Origin: Plectosphaerella cucumerina
Taxonomy: Eukaryota > Ascomycota > Sordariomycetes > Glomerellales > Plectosphaerellaceae
Assembly: GCA_020746995.1 (NCBI GenBank)
Contig: JAGPXD010000001.1
Location: 7,564,001-7,628,000 of the forward strand
Length of the DNA: 64,000 bases
Direction of reading: 5' to 3'
Shown: piece after piece, positions 43,475-52,927 of the stretch
How the letters are laid out: each line of letters begins with the position of its first letter
Numbering within the stretch: the first letter of the stretch is position 1
The notes under the pieces: model-generated
What the model saw: the letters and a program-made list of their open reading frames with translations, nothing else
The model's database searches: none
Told to the model about the DNA's origin: nothing
Made by a program: the position numbers and the translations under genes

Positions 43475-44809
43475 CTAGTTACCTCCGAACATGGCTGCCA
43501 CTTCGCTATGCCTGATCAACGCCGCGCAGAAAACCCGCAGCCGTCCCGTGACCGCCCATGCCTCCGCCGCTGCCCACAGCTGATCATGAGGGCGACTAAC
43601 GCCTGGCCCAGCCGCAAGAACCCTCAGCCGTTGCAAAGCGGCTTCTCCGATGTGACGAAAAAGGGTGTCGGCGGAACTGATTGTCGACAGGACAGTCTGA
43701 TGCGGGGCTCGGTTGCTTGCGTCCACACCGCACTCGACAGCCGGAAGGACGAGGAGTCTGCCCAGACTCCTCACACGAGCTGTGCGGCCGTGTTGCGGCG
43801 CCGAGTCGAGTGTAACGAGCATCGAACTGACATGCTCGTACTCACACGGCGACAGCGGCTCGCAAAGAGCGGACAGCACGTGACCCCATGATGCTGCGTC
43901 TAGGTCGTTCGAGACTGGGCGTCCCGCAGCAACATGAAACATCACGGCTGCCAGCAAGATAGTGCACTCCTCACTGTCGCGGGCCAGAAAAGGGGCCTTC
44001 ACAGTGATGGGAGGCGAATCTTCAGGAGGGCTTTCAGTCCCGAAAATCGCTGCCGAGGCCTTCGACAAAGAAGCCGAAGACGGCATCAGATCGTACACCA
44101 CGATGGGTTCGTGTCCCACCCACGTTGCGAGGATGGTGTGATCATCGTAGTGGGTCAAAAACAAGACCCGGACTGATGATGGGCGAAACTTGAACAGAAA
44201 CGGGGTAGCAACGGTGCGGGACCAGCGGCAGTGACACGCGACATGTATTCTGCAGCCGTACGCACTTTCGATGATATGGAGCGCATTCTCGACCGTGCCG
44301 GTAAGCGCGGGCGCCGTATCGGGGCTTTCGGCACGCATGGTCTCGGATCGGGGCCCGGGCGACGACGGGCTCGGGGTGCTGTGGCAGCCGTTGCTATCGG
44401 CCGGCTTGGCGGACGATGGCGGGGGTTCGGAGTGTTCCTGATGCTCCATGGCAGAGTCAGGAGGGGCCAGTGGGTTGGCGATGCTGTCTCCCGTTCCTAC
44501 AGCTGGACTGGCCGTTTTCGGCGGATACGGCGCTGCTGCGAAGACCTGATCGGCCACGGGCACGGCTGTTTCAGGATGGTACTGCTGTTCATATCCACCT
44601 GATGCCTTTGCAATACCGTCAGCGACACGCTTCATCCTTCACAGTAGCAAACGCGACTTGGAGCCCACCTCTGCGGCCAGGGACAACGCCGCTTGTCTCA
44701 TCCGCTTTCGCTGGCGAGAGTTCCGCTGATTGACTCTGTTCTGCCGCCGTCGTCGAGCCTCAGCAGTTTCTACAGGTGCAGAAGCAGATGATCGCGACAG
44801 GACGGCCAT
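43475..44809 (-). CDS. bZIP-type basic region fused to a Ulp1/C48-like domain
   Basis: Exon 1 is 44809-44669, the intron is 44668-44606 (starts GTGGGC, ends GCAAAG; it contains an in-frame TGA) and exon 2 is 44605-43475; about 423 residues. Residues 17-38 form a bZIP-type basic region (EARRRRQNRVNQRNSRQRKR). A Pro/Ser-rich linker follows. From about 175 the sequence resembles C48 cysteine proteases: a strand then His (HYDDHTILATWV), Asp 16 residues later (PIVVYDLMPSS), and a Cys about 42 further on (ARDSEECTILLAAVMFHVAA), with the helix after it much like that after DCG in Ulp1-type enzymes. The Gln of the oxyanion hole is not obvious. The protease call is inference from spacing and pattern. 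Confidence 0.55.
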
Positions 44810-45149
44810 CGTTCAATGACCATGAGACACCAAAGAATCGCAGTACTGTAAAGCGTGCAGTGTAGAACAGCTAGTTTGGCACAGTACAGCATCCATGACA
44901 TGGACCACAAAGAAGAGGAGGATCAGCTAGGTCATCCCGCGCTGCCTGTCCACGGTCGTTCTGTCGACCCACGGCTCTGCAGTATGGCCTCAATACCTGA
45001 CCGAGCACTGTACGTACATACAGTTGTACTGTACATATTCGTTCATTCAGTCAACTTGGTCATGGCCCCTCTGCGAACAGTGGATGACTGTCGGCACAGG
45101 GCGCTGTGCATGACCGCAGACGAGAATAGACGACCGAAGGCAGAGTGGC
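44810..45149. other. promoter region with TACTGTAC motifs
   Basis: Upstream of the bZIP/C48-like gene. AGTACTGTA lies near 44843, ACAGTACAGCAT near 44881, and a palindromic TGTACGTACATACAGTTGTA run at 45008-45035. No gene seen. Confidence 0.45.
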
Positions 45150-46130
45150 CACCCAGACTGAATGACCGCGTGAATGATCACAGGACGATGGCCGTCAAGA
45201 CTGAATGACCGTAGGAGAACTGAATGACAGAAGGAGAATGACCGCAGGCAGTATTGACAGTATGAGCACACAGCGCGGGAGGTGACCGCATACCGTGAAT
45301 GACCGCATGAATGACCGTAGGAGAACAGAATGACCACAGGAGAACAGAATGACCAAAGGTGAATGACCGCAGATAGACATTGACAGTATGAGCACAACGC
45401 GCGAGAACAGCAGCACACCGTGAATGACCACATGAATGACCGCGGCCAAGAGTCCACAGTACGAGCACACTGCGCGAGGATGGTCGCACACCGTGAATGA
45501 CCACATGAGAATGACCGCAGACAGAATTGACAGTATGAGCACACCGCGCGAGAACAGCGGCACACCGTGAATGACCGCATGAATGGCGGCAGACAGAATT
45601 GACAGTACGAGCACACCGCGCGAGAATGGCCACACACCGTGAATGACCGCAGGAGAACAGAATGACCACAGGAGAATGACCGCAGACAAATTGACAGTAC
45701 GAGCACACCGCGCGAGAGTTGCCACATACCGTGAATGACTGCATGAATGACCGCAGGACAATGGCCGTCCGGACTGAATGACCGCAGGAGGATTGAATGA
45801 CCGCATGAATGACCGCAGGACCATGGCCGTCCAGACTGAATGACCACAGGAGAACTGAATGACCACAGGAGAATGACTGCAGACAGGATTGACAGTATGA
45901 GCACACAGCGCGAGAGGCGGCCGCGTACCGTGAATGACCGCGTGAATGACCGCAGAAGAATGGCTGTCTGGACTGAATGACCACAGGAGGATGGCCGTCT
46001 GGACTGAATGACCGCAGCAAAGTTGAATGACCGAAGGAGAATGACCGGAGACAGACTTGACGAGCACACCGCACGAGAATGGTTGCACACCGTCCATGAC
46101 CGCATGAATGACCGCAGGATAATGGCAGAG
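45150..46130 (-). repeat. GGTCATTC low-complexity array, inverted copy
   Basis: The reverse complement of the kind of array at 31198-31775, and longer. On the plus strand GAATGACC recurs dozens of times with spacers such as GCAGGAGAAC, GCATGAAT and GACAGTATGAGCACACCGCG. The shared spacer vocabulary shows that both arrays come from one family. Long open frames here are repeat artefacts. Confidence 0.9.
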
Positions 46131-46169
46131 TCGACACCGCGCTGTGCGGCACAGTATTCCCACTCTTCA

Positions 46170-46345
46170 TACAGCCGGAGTCGAATCGGTGTCCGGTTCC
46201 CGCACTCTTAGACTCTTTTCGGATGAAGAAGGCGCGTGATGTCACAGTGCTTGCCAAGTGGGACACGCAGTCGTGAGGTACACAACTAAGACGGCCCCTT
46301 GCATTTCTGAGGCGATGCAACTAGCGATGGGTTGGTGACCATTGC
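46170..46345 (+). repeat. CACTCTTGGACTC interspersed repeat, copy C
   Basis: It begins GAATCGGTGTCCGGTTCCCG, then CACTCTTAGACTC, and ends near ATGGGTTGGTGACCATTG. It aligns with the repeats at 52570-52742 (direct) and 52308-52485 (inverted). Confidence 0.75.
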
Positions 46346-46984
46346 CTCCAGAGCCTCGTTAGGTCCGAAAACCGGCGTGATTTTGCCGATAACCTTCCCC
46401 CTCTACAGTCAACCACGCCATCCAACTTCACTGGCCAGCAGAAGCATAGCCTAGTTTGTTGTCGTTGACAACAGTCAGAAATTCAGGCGATAGGTTCACC
46501 GAGACAACGACACCTGCAGGTTGGAGAGCAGATGGCCTAGCCACCCCGTACACGCACCACTCTGTCAACCCTTAAACTTGAGTGTGGCGGGCCGAACTTG
46601 CGAAATGCTGTAGCTTTCAGAAAGATTATGGGAATTCATTTATAGCACACGATAGGCTTTTATAGACGGTGAAAAGGCGCCACATTCCGAGCGAAGATGA
46701 TGTCCACTGCATCAAAGAGCGCCAGGCCACGCGTTCAAGGCGGACTCGACCACGCGGTAGCTTCCCCGAACAAGGTCTGTAAACCGTAGTATTTCTTCGG
46801 CCTCTCATTCTTCCATGTTAATTTCTAGCACCGGTATTTACTGTAACGCTAGCTTGGGAAAGAACTCCTCGTTATGGTCTATAGGGGTAGGTCAGACATA
46901 ACTCCAGCGGGAATACCAACAGGCAGTATCTCAACACCTGAACGCCACAACGAGTTCGAAATTGAAATGCATAAACATCTTCGC
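46346..46984. other. intergenic, nothing recognised
   Basis: No coding signal; 3' flank of the first PNP-NACHT gene. Confidence 0.4.
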
Positions 46985-49900
46985 TCATTTATTCCATCGA
47001 AACAGAAGCAAAGCAACAAACGTGTTGACAAGGAAATGAACCACGCCCATGGCTAGAAACGCCGGAACCGTTGCGTTCTGTAGGTCTCCAGGATGTGTCT
47101 CGAGCCATCGGCCAATAAACCAAAACGTAGCTGCAAGCGTAATTCCACACGCTACCAGGACAGGTATGAGGATGAGGAAAACAGGGTAGTGTTGTTCAAT
47201 GTGAATTCCCCATGCGACAATGTTGGATTTGTCGGGATCGCTGCACCTGACTGGAAGAGACTCGTTCAGGCTCTTCGACGTTCCACATTTCTCGGGGTGA
47301 CAGAAGTACCACCATAGTGCACCTGTCAAGCAGGGTATTGGCTGACTTGGTTCCTTGTCAACCCATGGAGAAGGCGTATATGTGTAGTTCTCAAAGTCCT
47401 CGTGGTGCATCTCCGGATACCGTTGCTTGTCGTCATGCAAGTGTACGGTGCGGCGCCTGGGTTCGGCTTCCATGTGAAAGCCGCTGAACTAGAATCTGAC
47501 CGTCAGTAACTTAATCGCAACGTTGAAGGTCACATGTGTGCGCGATGCGTAGGACTCTCACCTGGTAGAAGTACATGTCGTTGACTCGTTTCCACCTCGA
47601 CCCAGAAAGGCCGAGCCAGGCAGCTCGCAGATTGTGCATCGTCTCCTGATCGTCCTTTCCGAGATGAACTGCAACAGCTGTAGCGATCCTCGAATCGATT
47701 TTCTCAGTTAAGAACACGATAGGCGCACTCCCCGAGTCGTTTCTTCCCAGCGTCTGCGCCGTCACTGCCACACGAGGCTGCAGTCCGCTTCCCTCACCAG
47801 AGGTACCGGGTACTTGATCTGTTTCCTCGTTAATTGTTGATAACGGCTGTGACTCTGCCGCTCGAGCGTTCTGGACTATTTCCGGAACCGACACTTGTTT
47901 GAGGTAAACAGCTTCAAACCCTGATGCTGTCCAGCTTGCAGGTGATGCAAATCGGATGGACTTGCGACGTTGTGCCAGTCCCGGGAAGAGACTCTCCGCA
48001 AATGTGGTCTCAAGGTCGTCGTAGAAACGAGGCAGACCCTTCTCGGGTTCCGAGTAGATCCGCGTGAATCCCTTCCGCAGCTCACGCTCTGGCTGCGACA
48101 GTGGCCACCAGGACAGTCGGGTCCCGGCGATACTTTCCACCCAGAGCTTGTAGGAGTCTTGAGTAACCTCCCAGAAAGGCCGGGAAAAGGCGTAACGGCA
48201 CTCTCCGGCGGATATCTGGGGAGACGCGACACTTGCGTCGGGTCCTTGAAGCTGCGCTTCTGCTGAGACTGGAATTGAGGGGTCGGCGGGTTTACCGCCA
48301 GGATGCAACATTTGCCGAAGGTTTCTTTTGTACTCTTGGAAGGCTGGGCCTGTGCACAAGAAGATCCGAGCCTCTTCAAACACACCAGCAGTGTTTTCGA
48401 AAACTTGTTGAGAGTCCTGATCTTCAGCGTCGGATTCCTCGGAGTTGCTATCAATGTCGCGTTCCCCTTCTGGAGGCTCGGCAGGCTCTGTTTTCATCAA
48501 CATCAAGAAGCGATCGAGCATATGGGGAGGGCCCCTTGCTTCGCATTCCAGCTGATCCAAATCCGTTTCCACCCTGGATTTAAATCGGTCCAGGATGCTC
48601 GAGGATATCATCATCCGGGTTTGACGCCCAGTGAGAAACTTGATTGCCTCGTGTTGGGAATGACCAACCGCTTTCTGTTGGATGAGATCCTTTACAAAGG
48701 TCCAAAGCAACTTCCTGTGGTTGTCGACGAATCTTTCATGGTCCAACTCATTGAAAGCAAACTCGTATAGACCGTAGAGGTCTTCGTCTTGAACGAAAGT
48801 CTTCACCAACACTGCTGTAGCAGCCTGTCGTCGGCTGACTACAATGGGGGTCGGTTCGGAAACCGATTCTCTGTCGTCATCCTGTGTTACTAAAGATATG
48901 GTGTCTTCGATTTCTTCGCAAGCAGACTGAGGGTCGTGTTCCTCATCAGGTTTCGAAACGACCGGAACGCCCGAAACGATGACTACCATATCAATCCCCT
49001 CGTTTGTGTTGCTGATGACAGAAGATGGCTTGGTTGATGCCTGTTTCTTAGGCCACGTAAACCTGGACTGAGCGGACGGATCTGAGGTGCCACTGAGTGT
49101 GGGCGGTGATAGGAAGATCAATCTCTGGGCGTCGTGTTCGAGGTGCGCAGAATTGCTCTGGGGCATCTGCCGGTACAGTTCGTCGAGATCGCGCGGCAGA
49201 CACGCAAGAGCCTCCTCAATCCCTTTCATGTTATGACACCGGGCCAAATCCTCCAGCTGATAGAATGCCCATAGGAACCTGGGGGCTAGGTCAGCAAGGC
49301 GAGGGAATAACAGTTGAAGTACTCAATCTTACATCCCATCGGCCCCGTCCCCGACTTTGCTCTGAATTCTCTCCATGAGGTCCTGGGACAGGCCTTTGTC
49401 TTGGAAATCACGCCGATGTGTAAGTTGTGCTGCGACATACGATCGAATATCCGCGTCCACAGCTTGTTTGTCCAGGCGCATGTGGTTACCCTCGCCTATC
49501 GTGGCGGGGATTTCCCGTAGGAACTCGGCTTCAGGCCGGCTGGTGCAGATCAGCTGGACGTGGCCCAGCCCGGGCCTGGAAGTGATGTCTTTGATCCAGG
49601 AGAGAAGATCCCTCCTGGTAGTTGATTCGTCCAACGCGTCGAGAACAATGAAGACCTTCTTCTGGACTGCAAGAATCTTGCTCACAATGTCCTCGAGTGT
49701 CTTCGTAGCAGGCTGTCGGAGGCCGTCCTGGTGTGCCTGGAATGAAGCCTCGAGTACTGACGACCCTGCCCCACATTGATAGAGCTGAAAGGCTAACGAC
49801 CGCAGCATGCCATCCACGCTCTGCTTCGTCGTGTCGCTAAAGTCGAAGAAGAAGCTGATGAGAAGCCGGTCGTTGTCCGCCGCGACGTGGTCCAGCACTG

Positions 49901-51209
49901 TCGTGCTGAGAACTGTCTTGCCGCTTCCTGCGAAGCCATGAAGCCACAGATACCGACGCGACCCAGAGGTCCATGACTGGAAGACAGGATGAGCCAGGAG
50001 CCACGCGCCGGTCCCTTCATGCCGGAGCTTTCTCGCGTGGTTGACGTTTGTCGATGGGTCGGGCGGCCGCAACCATCGCTCTATTTTGTCGGTGTGGTGG
50101 CTGGATTTAATATAGCCAACCGTAGCTTGTGTCGCAGATGTCGTCTGCTCAGGGCGGTCGAGAGGGTAATAATCTGATCGACGTTAGACAATATAAGGAC
50201 AGGAATGGATCAATGAACTAACCGGCACCGAGAGCCTCGGCAATTGGCGGCTCTGCTTCGACTTTGCTGGGCGGGATCTGCTGCAAGAGCTCCTTCGCAT
50301 ACGCCGCCGCCACCATCGCCGCATACCCCTGCCAGATATTGTTTTTGTGCGAGTCGGCGTAGTCACAGATACCGCGGATTACTAGACACGGGAAGTGGTC
50401 CATCAGGCCAGCCGCCTCCATCTCGAAGCAGAGTACGCCCTTCTCAGCCGCCAGCTGGTCTCGGATCTGTGCGTCTTTCAGTATTTGGTTCGAGCTGGCG
50501 ATTAGCCCGTAGTGGATGGCAGGGTCGTTATCATCTTCGCCGCGTTGCGATCGAGTCACCAGATGATCTGGTGTCTCGCCACAAGCTTCGTCGCAGCTGC
50601 GGAGCGAATCCTTGTGTACGACGTCTGATCGATACAGTATATCGCCTGTTGCTGGTGGCCGAGAATACTTCTTGCGTAGTCGAGGCTCCTTTTCCATGAT
50701 CCGGGCAACCTGAGCCTCGAGCTGATGGCCACCTGCTTGTACTGCGTCTCTAAACCGTCGACTGCCGCTCGAAGAAGTGTTGGCGGCTGGTCCAGAAAAT
50801 GCGTGTGTTGGAAAGTCCGGCCCTGAGTCGTCTTGCGATAGTCATACTGGACAACCCCGCCCTGCGCTCCATCTCGGCTGCCTACCACCACGTCGCCCAG
50901 GCGCACATCATGGTTTGCACTTGGCGCGCCGCCACCGATACCGACCATGAGTCCGATACGGATACTAGGAAAGCTGTGCAGTATATCCCTCGCAATCGTT
51001 GCCGCCGACGTCGTACCATACATTCCCTTGGCCAGGGATGCCATCACGACGTTGTGTCTCCCGATCTTTCCCAGGGTATAGACATTGTTGTTGTTATGGG
51101 CGACGTGCTCAGGGACTTCGTGTCGCTCGTCGAGGAATTGCTGGGCGGCAACGGACTCGGTTGGGATGGCGGAAATCCAGGCGACGGTATATTCTTTCGG
51201 GTCTGACAT
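46985..51209 (-). pseudogene. PNP_UDP-NACHT protein with transmembrane C-terminus, frameshifted
   Basis: Exons: 51209-50223 (PNP), 50173-49333 (NACHT), 49278-47562 and 47488-46985. The PNP_UDP_1 domain (TVAWISAIPTESVAAQQFLD, RIGLMVGIGGGAPS, CFEMEAAGLMDHFPCLVIRG) is a nucleoside-phosphorylase fold used as an effector in fungal NLRs. Near 50730 the frame changes by one base between TQYKQ and HQLEAQVARI, so the copy is broken (or the assembly is wrong there). The NACHT has P-loop GFAGSGKT and Walker B FIVLDALDES. After a truncated winged helix (LPRDLDELYRQMPQ) there are no repeats. A 700-residue module follows with WGIHIEQ and two membrane helices (FLILIPVLVACGITLAATFW and the last 25 residues), like stand-alone fungal membrane proteins. 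Confidence 0.75.
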
Positions 51210-51929
51210 TTCCGGTGATCGTTCTCAATTGTCAGGTTGCATTCTGTCGCGGCTGCTGGTCGCTCGAGGTGTTTGGGAGAAAAGCCAAGCTGCTCTGGGC
51301 GCCAGGAGCGCGGGGTATACCCGATGGACGCATGATCAGGCTCCCAGGCTGCAGGCTGTGACGCTCGGCGCCTAATTGCAGCAGCCCCTTCGCGTCGCCG
51401 AACATGATTGGGTGCCACTCGACCAGTTGCAGCCATCCCCATGGCGGTGGCCTATTTCCACTTTCCAGCAGCGCGGAATCCGAGTTCGACGGGTGGTGTT
51501 TCGGGTTGTGCATGGCAGGCGGGGCGAAGGCCCACACCTTCAATGTCTGTATCGTCGGAGGCTTCGGAGGCTTCGGAGGCGTCGGTTGTGCCATTCTGTG
51601 CCCGGTTTCTTGGTAATTCGGATTGACTCGAGCTGCTGTCAACATGAATGGGGGAATGCCAGCGTGGGGTCGATTGCCAGTCGGAAATGGGAGAGGCGAG
51701 AACAGGATGATGACTCATCCGATACCTTAGGGTCCTCTGCATGGGATCGGAAGGGAGGCGACGAAGCCGTGTCGGAGTGCGAGCCCGCCAACGTAGTCAC
51801 CGCCTTGTCATCGTACTGAACGTGCCAGCCCGGCAACTAATGGACACGACGCAGCTATATCATGCGATGACCACAAGCTTGTTCACAAAGAAGTACGCTA
51901 CTCTGCTGACTATGCCCCTCCCGTACGGC
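51210..51929. other. upstream region, nothing recognised
   Basis: Upstream of the first PNP-NACHT gene. A short GGAGGCTTC triplet repeat lies near 51560. No supported gene. Confidence 0.4.
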
Positions 51930-52060
51930 CACATGGCACCAGCGCGCCTGACCTAGAGCCTCATCGAGACCAGCTGGCTTACAGACAGTCACAAGTCCAA
52001 GGTGGCTGAGTGTAGCGTGAGTGGACATACTGTACAGTAGTCCGACGACGTCGAGCCATC
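51930..52060 (+). pseudogene. relic of a Tc1/mariner transposase start
   Basis: It matches the first part of the transposase at 57727 at the DNA level: CACATGGCACCAGCGCGCCT, GAGCCTCATCGAGACCAGCT, GGCTTACAGACAG and ACAAGTCCAAGGTGGC line up with the start codon region, GGCCTCATCGAAAGCGGCTC, GCTGACAGACAG and AGAAGTCCAAGCTGGC. The frame is broken by TAG and TGA codons and the rest is missing. Confidence 0.6.
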
Positions 52061-52307
52061 CGTCGTCAAAGCGCCTTATTCGGTTCCCCCAGAGCTCGGT
52101 CTGGTCGGTCACCTCGCAAACACCTAAATCGGCAGCTCCACAACTGGACTTCTTTCAACGTCAGTCGACGACCGGCAACCACCAGAGGGAACCGATGACA
52201 CCCGTGTTCTACTGCACGCTGACTTCTGTAATTCACGACCAGCGCGATCCTGTAGATTGCGAGGGGTTGGCAGCATTTCGCACCGGTTTCGACCCCGGCG
52301 TGACTTT

Positions 52308-52485
52308 TTCAGCAATAGTCATCAACCCACCATTAGGTGCATTGCCTCGGAAGTGGAAAGACCCGTTTTGGACGTCTACATCATGGGGGCGCCCCACATT
52401 GGCCAGCACTGTGTCATCACCCGCGCTTCTTTGTCTGAAAAGAGTCCAAGAGTGTGGGAATAGGACACCGATTTCGAATCCGGCT
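52308..52485 (-). repeat. CACTCTTGGACTC repeat, copy A (inverted arm)
   Basis: The reverse complement begins ATCGGTGTCCTATTCCCACA, then CTCTTGGACTCTTTTCAGAC, and ends TGGGTTGATGACTATTGC. With copy B at 52570 it forms a large hairpin with a spacer of about 85 bases. Confidence 0.8.
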
Positions 52486-52569
52486 GTACTGTAAGGTTGT
52501 GTGTCCACGCACATTGGCTTCGAACATCGAGAACGCCACTGGTGAAGAGTCAAGTCTACAGCCAAATTC

Positions 52570-52742
52570 GAAATCGGTGTCCGGTGCCCACACTCTTGGA
52601 CTCTTTTCAGACAAAGGGCTGCGGGTGATGACACACTGCTGGCTTTTGTGGGACACACCACATTGAGGTAGTCAAGCAAAAGAGTCTTCGTGCTTCCGAA
52701 GCTATGCGTCTATCGAGGGGTTGATGACTGAGTGATGACAGT
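52570..52742 (+). repeat. CACTCTTGGACTC repeat, copy B (direct arm)
   Basis: It begins ATCGGTGTCCGGTGCCCACA, then CTCTTGGACTCTTTTCAGAC, and ends GGGGTTGATGACTGAG. The same closing motif GGGTTGATGACAGTGG lies just upstream of the intact transposase at 57727. Confidence 0.8.
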
Positions 52743-52927
52743 CGTCCGTGGCGTGAAGAATGCAGCCTTGCCGGAACTGACAAGATCGGCCAGCCCTCCA
52801 CGCAAGTGCATATCGTAAAAGGGGCACGATTTATGAGCTGAGTACTACAGAACTTGCATCAGCAAAGGCCGATGGAGCATTGTCCATCATGAATGGGACC
52901 GGGAATAAGAGGACAGAAAAGAATGAA

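Noticed and set aside
45150..46130. CRISPR-like array
   Set aside because: Repeat and spacer lengths are irregular, the spacers repeat each other, and the setting is a eukaryotic genome.
45150..46320. Three overlapping minus-strand open frames of 320-380 codons
   Set aside because: Same artefact as the forward array; no start context, no domain, no natural composition.
47093..48770. Plus-strand frames over the first PNP-NACHT gene
   Set aside because: Antisense to a spliced gene with clear domains.
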